Assembly: GCA_036389315.1 (NCBI GenBank)
Contig: DASVQF010000032.1
Coordinates: forward strand, 100,070 to 164,069
DNA length: 64,000 bases
Direction: 5' to 3'
Origin: DASQYE01 sp036389315
Lineage (GTDB): Bacteria > Acidobacteriota > Blastocatellia > Pyrinomonadales > Pyrinomonadaceae
Shown here: one piece after another, positions 17,579 to 26,288 of the stretch
How positions within the stretch are numbered: the first letter of the stretch is position 1
How the letters are laid out: every line of letters starts with the position of its first letter
The notes under the pieces: model-generated
The model's database searches: none
What the model was told of the DNA's origin: nothing
What the model saw: only the letters and a program-made list of their open reading frames with translations
Made by a program: the position numbers and the translations under genes

Positions 17579-18709
17579 TTATGTCTCCATTATCGTCGCG
17601 CGAACGCCCGCGCCCGGCGCGTGACGCCGCCTCCAGAAAGGCTCATGCGGCCAGCGTTGCTCCGCGAGGTAGTGTTCGTGGCGCATGAGAAAGTAGCGCG
17701 CAAACGCCCGGTCGAGCAGCGCCGCGTACTGGCCGGGCGCGTCAAGGCGTCCGCCCAGGTAGTCGAAGACGGCTGCGGCCGCGTGGAAGCCGCCGCCCAG
17801 CGCCATCGTGATGCCGTGCGACGCAAGCGGATCGTAGGCGACCGCAGCATCGCCAGCCGCGAGCCAGCCCTCGCCCGCGACTCTCGTCAGCCGCGAGGTG
17901 TCGGCCGGCACGACGCGTGGGCGGGTAGGGGCCGAGCCGCCGGCTTCGGCCACGCGGCGGGCAGTGTGCTCCGCCCCGCCGAGGAGCGCGAGCCACCCTT
18001 CGGCCGTGCGCGCCACGGGGCCGTCGAGCAAGTCGCCGTCCGTCATGTAAATCACCACCAGCTTCCCGCCCGGCAGCCGCGCCGAGTACCACCACCCGGA
18101 GGCAACGGCTTCGACGAGCGTGAAAGAGTCGCCGCCCTCGCCCGCGCGCGTCTCGAAGTAGGCGGCGACGCCGACCAGCCGGTCGTAGAGGACGCGGCGT
18201 GCTCCGAGCCCGCGAGAGAGACGCGCGGCGCGCCCCGAGGCGTCAACGACGAAGTCGGCTTCGTAACTCCGCGCGCCCTGCGGCGACTCGACTTCGAGCC
18301 GCCAGAGAGCGCCCGCCTCGCGCGAGCAACCGGCGAAGCGTTGGCCGTAGCGCCAGTCTGCGCCCGCCTCGACGGCCGCAGCGGCGAGCCCTTCTTCAAA
18401 CCTGAGTCGGTCGAGTCGCCAGCCCGCGCCGCGCGTCCCGTAGATGAAGTCGCGCTCGGCAGGCGCGTCCGAGCCCCAGATGAAGCGGTTGCCGTGAGAG
18501 GGGAGGTGGCCCGCGCGGCGCAGCCCTTCGGTCAGCCCGAACTCGTCGAGCAGCGGGTTGGCGCTCGGCGGTAGACACTCGCCGATCTTCAGACGCGGCC
18601 CCGGCTGCGCCTCCAACACGACGGGCGAGAGGCCGCGCCGCGCCAGCGCGAGCGACACGGCCGCACCTGCCGGGCCGCCGCCGATGATGAACACACGCGG
18701 CGCGGACAC
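17579..18709 (-). CDS. LodB-like FAD-dependent flavoprotein (CTQ maturation)
   Basis: A 376-aa protein with an N-terminal FAD-binding Rossmann motif (FIIGGGPAGAAVS), the ECLPPSANPLL block of the tryptophan-halogenase-like family and a late GDAAVAYDPLASHGI flavin motif. It sits nine bases after the LodA-like gene and starts with GTG 18709 behind AAAGGGG. In LodA/LodB pairs the flavoprotein is needed to form the cysteine tryptophylquinone cofactor of its partner. The adjacency is what separates this from other members of the fold, so the maturation role is a family-plus-context inference. The stop lies 14 bases before the M36/PLD gene start. Confidence 0.82.
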   Translation of the reverse strand: MSAPRVFIIGGGPAGAAVSLALARRGLSPVVLEAQPGPRLKIGECLPPSANPLLDEFGLTEGLRRAGHLPSHGNRFIWGSDAPAERDFIYGTRGAGWRLDRLRFEEGLAAAAVEAGADWRYGQRFAGCSREAGALWRLEVESPQGARSYEADFVVDASGRAARLSRGLGARRVLYDRLVGVAAYFETRAGEGGDSFTLVEAVASGWWYSARLPGGKLVVIYMTDGDLLDGPVARTAEGWLALLGGAEHTARRVAEAGGSAPTRPRVVPADTSRLTRVAGEGWLAAGDAAVAYDPLASHGITMALGGGFHAAAAVFDYLGGRLDAPGQYAALLDRAFARYFLMRHEHYLAEQRWPHEPFWRRRHAPGAGVRATIMET

Positions 18710-18718
18710 TGCACCCCT

Positions 18719-20665
18719 TTAGAGCTGGTCGCGCCTGAGCACGCGACGGCGCGACGTGACGGGCACTTCTTCCAGCTCGGCTTCGAGAGAGGCGGCGGCG
18801 AGCAGCGGGACTTCGACCACCTCCTCGGCCGAGACCCTCGTGAGCCGTTCGGCGATCTTGACCTGCTCCCAGGTCGGGTCGGACTTGGTCAGCTCCTCGG
18901 CCACCTCCGTCTCGACCCAGAGGCGGTCGGGCAGCCCGCTCTCGGCATGGTCGCCCGCCCCCTCTCGCTCAGCGACGATGCCGAGCTTGTACCAGCGCTC
19001 CACGTTGGCGTTGATGCGCGTCTGGTAGTCCTGATCGAAGAAGCGCAGCCAGTCCACGCGGTAGAAGAGGTGCTTCATCCGCTGGGCGGCAGGCAAGCCC
19101 TCGTTGAGGACGCGCGTGTAAGAGCGTTCGCTGAGCACTTGATTCGGGACGCGCGCTGCCCAGAAGGACGGGAGCGGCAGGTAAGTCCCCAGCTCGTAGC
19201 CGGAGAGGCAGCTCGCCTCGTCTGTCTGCCAGGGGACGCCCATCCACCAGGTAAGTGTGCCCGGCCCGCTCGTCTCAACGACCCCGCCCGGCCCCAAAGC
19301 CTCGGCCGGCGTCAGGCTCGGCCCGTAGTCCATCTTCGGCTGCTGCCCCTCGGGCAGGACGTTGAGGCGGAACGGCTCCTTCCACATGGTGGCAACGCGC
19401 ATCGGCCATGTCAGCTCGATGCCGGGGTGAAAGGGGCCGCCGAGACAGCTTTCGAGGTTTGCTTCGTCGAGCGCGCGCGGCTGCTCAGGCAGAGGGTAGT
19501 CTTCGAGCTTCGCCGGCCTGTCGCGCTGCGAGGGGTCTGCGTCGAAGTCGCCCTCGGCCCAGCGCCGCAGCCACTCGTACTGCGTCGGCGTCAGGGCCAG
19601 GTCATCAATGCCGACGCCGTTGAAGTCGCCGAAGGCGTCGCCGTAGAAGGGCGGCAGCTTCGCCGGCTCCTGCTTACCCTCGCCGTTGGCCGGGTCGCGG
19701 AACCAGTTGAAGTAGGAGGTGCGCAGCGGCTTGTGCTCTTCGGCGGGGCTCGACAGTTGGTAGAGCAGCGCCGGGTCGGTGAGGTCTGACGGCGAGCCTA
19801 CGCCGAAGAGGAAGTTGACGCCGCCGTTGACCCACTGGCTGGTGACGAGCCGCTCGAAGATGGGGAAGATGTGACGCCAGAAGGAGGGGCGCTCCGGGCC
19901 TGCGAGGCCGAACCTCTCGTCGCGGATGAAGAGGTCGAGTATCACGTCGTAGAGCGTGACGACGCCGTAGAGCCCCGGCCCGAAGTTGGGCGGCGTGACG
20001 GCCACCATCGCGGGCTCGGCCTCGAACTCGCGGCTGCCGACGCGCACGGTCGCACGCACGGGGCCGTCCGAGGTGTCATCGTGCCAGCCGTCGTTGTTGG
20101 CGAAGGTCGTGGCCTGCTGGTTCGGCGGGTGGGAGGCCGAGTTGCCGAAGCCGCCGAGCACGAGCAGGCGGCCGGCCTCGTCCGTGCGCAACTCGCCGAG
20201 CGGGACGGGATCACCCAGGAAGAGCCCGCCGTCGAAGAGGTATTCGGGCCCCTGCGTGTTGCGGCCGAAGATGGTGCGCGGCCCGGGGTCGATGACGAGC
20301 TGCTGCCGCGTGACGCCCGTGATCGTGCTGTTGCGCAGGGTAGTCACCTGTGCGAACTTCGGCCCCAAGTCCATCGCGTTCTGGAATTGATACCAGGCCG
20401 CCTTGCGGTTGGCGACGTGGACGCGCCAAGTGATCTCGGCCTCGTCGGCCGTGATCTCCCTGACCGCCTCGCCCGCCTCGTTGAGCCCGTAGATGCGGAA
20501 CCGCGCCGCCTGCCGCTTGATGCGCCCCTCGCTGTCCTTGAAGCGGCCGTCTGCCTGCGGCGCTTGGCCCGGTGACTCCGGCCCGATGAAGTACTCCTCC
20601 GGCGAGTTGCCGACGCGCGCGATGCCTATGCCCGGGTAGATCACGTAACGCACGATATTGTCCAT
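18719..20665 (-). CDS. LodA-like CTQ-dependent amino-acid oxidase
   Basis: The N-terminal IYPGIGIARVGNS is the signature of the LodA/GoxA family, quinoprotein oxidases that oxidise the amino group of lysine or glycine, releasing H2O2 and ammonia and often acting as antibacterial enzymes. The conserved WWMGVPWQTDEASC block gives C486 and a nearby SFWAARVPN block gives W502, the likely CTQ pair. The C-W distance differs between family members, so that pairing is tentative. ATG 20665 is used; a TTG six bases upstream is also possible and both share the AGAAGG box. At 648 aa it is near family size. No signal peptide is present, as in other family members that still reach the medium. Substrate is not predictable. 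Confidence 0.87.
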   Translation of the reverse strand: MDNIVRYVIYPGIGIARVGNSPEEYFIGPESPGQAPQADGRFKDSEGRIKRQAARFRIYGLNEAGEAVREITADEAEITWRVHVANRKAAWYQFQNAMDLGPKFAQVTTLRNSTITGVTRQQLVIDPGPRTIFGRNTQGPEYLFDGGLFLGDPVPLGELRTDEAGRLLVLGGFGNSASHPPNQQATTFANNDGWHDDTSDGPVRATVRVGSREFEAEPAMVAVTPPNFGPGLYGVVTLYDVILDLFIRDERFGLAGPERPSFWRHIFPIFERLVTSQWVNGGVNFLFGVGSPSDLTDPALLYQLSSPAEEHKPLRTSYFNWFRDPANGEGKQEPAKLPPFYGDAFGDFNGVGIDDLALTPTQYEWLRRWAEGDFDADPSQRDRPAKLEDYPLPEQPRALDEANLESCLGGPFHPGIELTWPMRVATMWKEPFRLNVLPEGQQPKMDYGPSLTPAEALGPGGVVETSGPGTLTWWMGVPWQTDEASCLSGYELGTYLPLPSFWAARVPNQVLSERSYTRVLNEGLPAAQRMKHLFYRVDWLRFFDQDYQTRINANVERWYKLGIVAEREGAGDHAESGLPDRLWVETEVAEELTKSDPTWEQVKIAERLTRVSAEEVVEVPLLAAASLEAELEEVPVTSRRRVLRRDQL

Positions 20666-20737
20666 TGTCAATATGCCTTCTCTTTTGTCGGGCCCCGAAA
20701 CTCTGTTAGCCCGTGGTTGATTGGCTGATGGCCTCGC

Positions 20738-21135
20738 TCAGCCGAGCGAGAATGGCGGCAGCTTGAACGGCTTGCCCTGAGAGTCTATCACGCCGTCGAG
20801 CGGCTGGAGCTTGCCGCCCTTCAGCTCGCCGTAGGGCGTGACCGCCAGCTTCCCTGCCTTGTACTCGCACAGGACGAAGTGCGGCTTGGGCGACCAGGCA
20901 ACGCCGTCCTTCTCCCAGACGCGCACCGTCGCCATGCCGTACGGCTCAGAGCTTTCGCCGATGGTGGTCTTGCGCTTCGGGTTGAGGAACGTGAGGTCTC
21001 TGTCCTCGATGATCTTGTAGCGGCCGTCCAACTGCTCCGAATCCACGTTGAAGAAGAAAGCCCCCAGGTGATGAGGGCGCTGGTTTCGGTCAGGCCAGCG
21101 AGCGTGATGTACGACTCTCTGTGTACGTGTGCCAT
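20738..21135 (-). CDS. Small hypothetical protein interrupted by a homopolymer frameshift
   Basis: Two overlapping frames make one sensible protein of about 130 aa. The first, from ATG 21135 behind a GGGAGAGG box, gives a start with SYITLAGLTETSALITWG and then turns into Ser/Arg-rich nonsense. The second frame supplies AFFFNVDSEQLDGRYKI and continues sensibly to the stop at 20738. Adding one base to the run of five Cs at 21061-21065 (Gs on the coding strand) joins them. The gene may be intact in nature if this is an assembly error. No domain is recognised. It is the first gene of the minus-strand enzyme run, directly ahead of the LodA-like oxidase. Confidence 0.65.
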
Positions 21136-21871
21136 CGCGGGATTCCTCTCCCTGCCTTTGGGTCAAAAACTACCTCACTACGAGATCGCGCACGGCCCAC
21201 GCGTGAGCCGTGGCCTAAGGCTCAATCTTCAGTGCCGGGTTGAAAGAAAAATCCCGCGGCCTATTGAGATATGGCAGAAATCGCCTTTTCATTTCATAAA
21301 GCGTCGAGCGATACCCTTTCCGTCTTCTTGCCGAGCTAACACGGATTTGATCGTCCGAGCGAGGTGGCTCATCGCCCACCCTGGACTCCCATTTGGCGCG
21401 AAAGCAACATGTTCGGGTCAACACGATCTGCGACGAATCAGGAACACCCGATTGTGAACTCCGATTAGTGAGAGCTTGATTCTGCTTAATGACCCTTGCA
21501 GGTAAGAGTTTCGGCCTGAATGTTGTAGCAGCTTAGCCGGACTGTACTTTCGAAACAACGCGGAGGATAGCATTAGTGCCGACGGTATGAAAGGGAAATC
21601 GCGCGGCCTCTCGGGCCTGCTGTAAAAATGGTATCCTATTTTTCGCGTGAGCCTGACGGTAGTTAATGTATTATTCCACAGCAGAGCGCGTTTGTGTCGG
21701 CAGGCTTGTTGTCAGGCGTAGGCACGGCTGCTCCGTTACTTTCTTCGGCATCCCGTTTTTACCGATTGCTGCTGCCCTACCAGCTTATGACATCCAGCGC
21801 GCCGTGATTCAAATCAAGCAGGGTGACGCAACAAAGAGAAGCAAACAGACCGGAGTCGAAAGCATTGTGCC
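21136..21871. other. Divergent intergenic region, 736 bases
   Basis: No convincing gene is seen. The region lies between the first minus-strand enzyme gene and the plus-strand oxidoreductase, so promoters for both must be here. Base composition is more A+T-rich than the genes around it. I could not fix -35/-10 boxes with confidence. A 69-codon frame at 21666-21875 has no recognisable features and was not accepted. Confidence 0.6.
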
Positions 21872-24052
21872 ATGAGAACTGCTGACAATAGCGCCCTTCA
21901 TTATCGCAGTTGCAACCTCTGCGAAGCGATATGCGGCATCGAAATCAACGTTCAGGCCGACGAGCATTTAGACATTCGCGGTGACAAAGACGATCCTTTA
22001 AGCCGTGGCTACATCTGCCCGAAGGCCGTGGCCTTGCAGGACGTTCATCATGATAAAGACCGGCTCAAGTATCCCGTCCGTCGCACTCCTCACGGTTGGC
22101 AACGCATCGGATGGGACGAAGCTTTTGACGAGGTGGCGCAACAGATCAGGCGCATTCAGGCGCGATACGGGAAGGACGCCATCGCCACTTACACTGGTAA
22201 TCCCGCCGTCCATAATTACGGCGCTCTTCTATTCGCACCAGGGTTTATCCGGAGCCTGCATACACGAAACAGGTTTTCCGCGACCTCCGTAGACCAACTG
22301 GCGCATCATTTCGCGGCCTACTTCATGTTCGGCCACCAGCTCCTTATCCCCGTACCGGACATCGACTGCACGACCCTGTTTTTAATCCTGGGGGCGAATC
22401 CGGCGGTCTCAAATGGCAGCCTGATGACTGCGCCCGGCATGGGTCGAAGGCTGCAAGAAATTCGCCAGCGGGGAGGCAAAATAATACTGATCGACCCGCG
22501 CCGCACTGAAACTGCCCGGCTGGCCGACCGTCATCTGTTTATCCGTCCTGGAACAGACGCTCTATTGCTGCTGGCGCTACTACACGTTATTTTCGACGAA
22601 GGGCTAACCCGGCTGGGCCCACTGGCTCCATTTACTAATGGTGTGGATACTATAGGCAATCTGGTAGCCGAATTTCCGCCGGAAAAAGTGGCATCAATTA
22701 CCGGGATTGACGCCGATCAAATACGCCTGCTGGCGAGAGAATTTTCTTCCGCCCAAGCGGCCGTCTGTTATGGCAGAATCGGCGTCAGCACTCAGGAGTT
22801 CGGGGGCCTCTGCCAGTGGTTGATTAACGTTTTGAATATTGTGACCGGCAACTTGGATCGGCCGGGCGGGGCCATGTTTACGCGTCCGGCGTTTGACCCG
22901 CTGGCGGCCCCAAAGTCTTTAGCGCCGCGAGGTAGTTTTGCCCGCTGGCACAGCCGTGTGCGAAAGTTGCCTGAGTTCGCAGGAGAGCTCCCGGTAGCCA
23001 CGCTTGCCGATGAGATTTTGACCGAAGGTCAGGGGCAGGTTAAGGCCCTCGTGACATCTGCCGGCAACCCCGTGCTCTCGACGCCGAACGGCCGGCAGTT
23101 GGATCGTGCGTTGGCAAGCCTTGAGTTCATGGCATCAATCGACTTCTATATCAATGAAACGACCAGGCACGCGCACATTATCCTGCCCCCGAGCTCGTCG
23201 CTTGAGCGGACACACTATGACCTGGCCTTTCACCTGCTGGCCGTCCGTAACACGGCCAAATTTTCACCTGCTCTATTTCAACCCGTCGGGGAAACGCGGC
23301 ATGATTGGGAAATCCTTCTCGAATTGCAAACACGTATCGAGCAACAGGGGCGGTTCGGCAATCTCTTCAGACGTGTAAAGCGCAAGGTCATCAAAAGCTC
23401 ATTAGGGCCCGAAAGAATTCTTGATCTGGGTCTACGTTTCGGGCCCTACGGTGGCAAGCTCAACCCTTTTTCCAAAGGCTTGACTTTGCGAAATCTTAAA
23501 GAAGCCGTCCACGGAATAGACCTTGGCCCGTTGTCTGCTTGCTTACCCGAACGTTTGCGTACTTCCTCCAAACGCATCGAGCTGGCACCTGAAGTGCTGG
23601 TCAAAGATGTCGAACGCCTGAAGGCAAAGTTGCTTGACGGTGCGTCTCATTCCCCCAATGGCGAGCTGCTGCTGATCGGGCGGCGACGGCTTCGCAGTAA
23701 CAATTCCTGGATGCATAATAGTCAAAGATTAGTTAAAGGCCGGCCACAATGCACAATGCTCATGCACCCGGCGGATGCTGCCGAGCGCCACCTGAGACCG
23801 GGTCAAAAAGTCCTGGTGCGGTCAAGAGTCGGAAGCGTAGAGCTTCCCGTCGAGCTATCCGAAGAAATGATGCCTGGTGTGGTAAGCATTCCGCACGGGT
23901 GGGGGCATGATCGGAGCGGGATTCAATTAGAGGTCGCTCAACAACACGCCGGCCGAAGCATCAACGACGTAACGGACGATCTCACAATCGACGCTCTGTG
24001 TGGGACAGCGGCCTTCAATGGGACATGGGTGTCCGTTGATATAACGAGCTGA
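21872..24052 (+). CDS. Molybdopterin-dependent oxidoreductase
   Basis: The 726-aa protein has an N-terminal [4Fe-4S] site, C14, C17, C21 and C49 in CNLCEAIC...GYICPKA, followed by the DMSO-reductase-family fold: a long catalytic region with LILGANPAVSN and IDPRRTETARLADRHLFIRPGTDALLLL, then a C-terminal molybdopterin-binding domain with VSIPHGWGHDRSGI. At the place where many relatives carry the Ser, Cys or Sec metal ligand, the sequence reads SVDQLAHHFAAY and no obvious ligand is seen. The substrate is unknown. No electron-transfer subunit or maturation gene lies nearby, and there is no Tat signal, so it is probably cytoplasmic. The ribosome binding site before ATG 21872 is weak. Confidence 0.9.
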   Translation: MRTADNSALHYRSCNLCEAICGIEINVQADEHLDIRGDKDDPLSRGYICPKAVALQDVHHDKDRLKYPVRRTPHGWQRIGWDEAFDEVAQQIRRIQARYGKDAIATYTGNPAVHNYGALLFAPGFIRSLHTRNRFSATSVDQLAHHFAAYFMFGHQLLIPVPDIDCTTLFLILGANPAVSNGSLMTAPGMGRRLQEIRQRGGKIILIDPRRTETARLADRHLFIRPGTDALLLLALLHVIFDEGLTRLGPLAPFTNGVDTIGNLVAEFPPEKVASITGIDADQIRLLAREFSSAQAAVCYGRIGVSTQEFGGLCQWLINVLNIVTGNLDRPGGAMFTRPAFDPLAAPKSLAPRGSFARWHSRVRKLPEFAGELPVATLADEILTEGQGQVKALVTSAGNPVLSTPNGRQLDRALASLEFMASIDFYINETTRHAHIILPPSSSLERTHYDLAFHLLAVRNTAKFSPALFQPVGETRHDWEILLELQTRIEQQGRFGNLFRRVKRKVIKSSLGPERILDLGLRFGPYGGKLNPFSKGLTLRNLKEAVHGIDLGPLSACLPERLRTSSKRIELAPEVLVKDVERLKAKLLDGASHSPNGELLLIGRRRLRSNNSWMHNSQRLVKGRPQCTMLMHPADAAERHLRPGQKVLVRSRVGSVELPVELSEEMMPGVVSIPHGWGHDRSGIQLEVAQQHAGRSINDVTDDLTIDALCGTAAFNGTWVSVDITS

Positions 24053-24127
24053 TCCCTTCAGCGCCAGCCCGGAGCGGGCAGTGAAACATCTCAGGGATAT
24101 GCTTTGCCCAACCATTCAGAGCTGCTC

Positions 24128-25315
24128 ATGACTCTTTCGACCAGACCATTTCTCGTCATTTACCTGGCTTGGCATCCGGAGTTCGCGGACGGCGCGGCCA
24201 TAGCCAAGGCACTGTACGACCACTATCGTCGCAAGCTTTATGAGAATGTTGCCGGCGGGACTGGACTCAGCGTCGTGTATCGCTCTACGCCCGCGCCGAG
24301 TTCGGACGTGCCGCTCGGCATTGACTTCGCCGAAGCTGAAACGACCGCCGTCGTGCTGCTGATCGACAAGCGATGGAAGGATGACCCGGCCTGGGTCGCC
24401 TGGGGGCGCGAATTGTCTGAGCGCGCTGACATCTTCGGCCTGGGCGCACGGGTCTTTCCGGTGGCGGTCGATGATGCTGCCATGCAGTTAGGCATCACCG
24501 AGCAGGCTGTGCGCTGGGATCGGTGGGCCAACATTGACCGGGAGGAGCGCGAGCGCCGGCTGATTGCCGGTCTCACTTACCAATTCTGCCGCATGCTGCG
24601 GTTCTACCTTGAGCGGCTGAAGCGCCCGCATGAAGAGGAGGAAGCACTGGAGCAGTACTTGCGCAAGGTGGAGATATTCCTCAGCCACTCCAAGCATGAT
24701 GCTAATGGCGAGCGCATCGCAAAGCTGATCCGCGATCAGCTCTACCGGAGCGAGGGCGATGGCTTAGCCAGCTTTTTCGACGTGTATGACATTCCGGCCG
24801 GCCTGCGCTTCAACAAGGTGATCTTACAGAAGGTCAAAGTGAGCGCCGTCGTCGCGATCCACACAGACTCCTACTCCTCCCGAGAATGGTGCCGCCGCGA
24901 GATCATTGAGGCTAAGCTGTGGAATGTGCCGCTCGTGGTGGCGAACTGCATCAGCGATCTGGACGAGCGCAGCTTCCCCTACATGGGTAATGTGCCGGTC
25001 GTGCGGATGGAACCGGCTGCGCCCGGTCGCATCGACTATATCGTCAGCCGTCTGCTCGACGAAGTCCTGAAGGACTTCCTTTGGCGATGCCGTGTTCAGC
25101 TCGCCGCCGGCGGGGCCGGCGATGATGTCGTCTTCCTGCCTCGCCCCCCGGAACTGATTTCGCTTGCCGGACTGCCGGAGCGGGCGGCGACGAAGGCGAC
25201 GTTGGTCTATCCAGACCCGCCGGTCGGGGCCGAGGAGCGGCGCTTGTTCGAGAAAGTCGCACCGAGCGTCCGGCTGCGGAGCATGACCGAATGGCTTGCG
25301 GAGACCACCCTATGA
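24128..25315 (+). CDS. TIR-domain protein with N-terminal TIR-like region
   Basis: The central part is a TIR domain: KVEIFLSHSKHDANG, a DVYDIPAG loop and SREWCRREIIEAK, in which E258 matches the catalytic glutamate of NAD-cleaving TIR enzymes. The N-terminal 160 residues (FLVIYLAWHPEFADGAAIAKAL and TTAVVLLIDKRW) look like a second, diverged TIR-like or flavodoxin-like fold. It overlaps the next gene by ATGA, so they form an operon. In Thoeris-type defence a TIR protein makes a cyclic ADP-ribose signal that a SLOG-domain protein senses; this pair fits that logic. ATG 24128 is chosen because homologous-looking sequence starts there; TTG 24104 behind AGGGA is an alternative. Defence role is inferred. 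Confidence 0.82.
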   Translation: MTLSTRPFLVIYLAWHPEFADGAAIAKALYDHYRRKLYENVAGGTGLSVVYRSTPAPSSDVPLGIDFAEAETTAVVLLIDKRWKDDPAWVAWGRELSERADIFGLGARVFPVAVDDAAMQLGITEQAVRWDRWANIDREERERRLIAGLTYQFCRMLRFYLERLKRPHEEEEALEQYLRKVEIFLSHSKHDANGERIAKLIRDQLYRSEGDGLASFFDVYDIPAGLRFNKVILQKVKVSAVVAIHTDSYSSREWCRREIIEAKLWNVPLVVANCISDLDERSFPYMGNVPVVRMEPAAPGRIDYIVSRLLDEVLKDFLWRCRVQLAAGGAGDDVVFLPRPPELISLAGLPERAATKATLVYPDPPVGAEERRLFEKVAPSVRLRSMTEWLAETTL

Positions 25316-26151
25316 GCTACGAAGAACCGTTGAGCAAGCACGCTATTGCGATCTCCATCTCCGAGAGCCCGGACATGGCGGTTCTCGGTCTCGCACAGGA
25401 GCATTTGGACGACGCCATGACGGAGGTCGCGCGCCACTTGCTGGCGATGGGCGCGCGCCTGATCTACGGCGGCGACCTGCGCCCCAAAGGCTTCACCGAA
25501 GTGTTGTTCGAGTTGGTTGCACGCCACCGGCGCGGCGCTGACCTCAGCGACGAGCGAGTCGGCGTCAGCAACTTTCTCGCCTGGCCCGTCCACATTAGTA
25601 TGCCCCCTCAAGAGGTAAAGCAGTTGTCCGAGGAGCTGCGCGGTGTGGCCGAACTGATCTGCTTAACCGTTGACGGCAACATCATGCCTCTTGATGAGCG
25701 CCTACAGCTAGCGCCGCGACCAGCCACTAACGATGAATGGGTGGCGGGCCTGGCGTCAATGCGGGAAGCGGTGACCAGGCTGAGCGATGCGCGCATCGCG
25801 CTGGGAGGTCGGGTAGACGGCTTCAAGGGCAGCATGCCCGGAGTGGCTGAGGAGGTGCGTGCCGCGCTCCGCGCGGGTCAGCCTTTATTTCTACTCGGAG
25901 GGTTCGGGGGTTGCGCTCGTGACATCGCCGAAGACCTCGGGTTGGTGACGGCGAGGCTGGCGGCGCGACCGGCTTGGCCAGGCCGCGCCGACTTTGCAAA
26001 CTTCAGTTTTGAAGACCTCAACAACGGGCTCGACGCAGAAGAGAATGCTATTTTAGCAACAACTGTGCATGTCGATCAGGCGGTAACGCTGATCCTGCGC
26101 GGCCTGTTCCGCAAAATGGGCGGCCGCGCCCCTCTTGATTCGGGAGGATAA
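25312..26151 (+). CDS. SLOG-domain protein, partner of TIR protein
   Basis: The 279-aa protein carries Rossmannoid features of the SLOG superfamily (which includes LOG and DprA): RLIYGGDLRPKGF near residue 50, ALGGRVDGFKGSMPGV near 163-177 and a Gly-rich FLLGGFGGCARDIAEDLG near 193-210. These domains bind nucleotide signals or cut nucleotide glycosidic bonds. Start ATG 25312 overlaps the TIR gene stop and has a GGAG box, giving strict coupling. There is no SIR2 or membrane domain attached, unlike ThsA in Thoeris. It may be the sensor, or the killing enzyme, of a TIR-SLOG cassette. Family placement rests on motif reading, so moderately sure. Confidence 0.75.
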   Translation: MSYEEPLSKHAIAISISESPDMAVLGLAQEHLDDAMTEVARHLLAMGARLIYGGDLRPKGFTEVLFELVARHRRGADLSDERVGVSNFLAWPVHISMPPQEVKQLSEELRGVAELICLTVDGNIMPLDERLQLAPRPATNDEWVAGLASMREAVTRLSDARIALGGRVDGFKGSMPGVAEEVRAALRAGQPLFLLGGFGGCARDIAEDLGLVTARLAARPAWPGRADFANFSFEDLNNGLDAEENAILATTVHVDQAVTLILRGLFRKMGGRAPLDSGG

Positions 26152-26288
26152 GATGGCGCTCCGTTGCTCAAGCCCGGTTTGGGCCAGTCAAGCATGGGCT
26201 GCCCCGGTCGAAATTAGTTGCAAAACTGATTTTCTGCTATCGTCTACACATTGCTCTCCAGACTTTGTAAACAAGGAATATTCAAAAG

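Noticed and set aside
21666..21875. 69-codon frame overlapping the start of the molybdopterin enzyme by ATGA
   Set aside because: No recognisable features, no clear ribosome binding site, and Arg/Cys/Tyr-biased composition; treated as chance.
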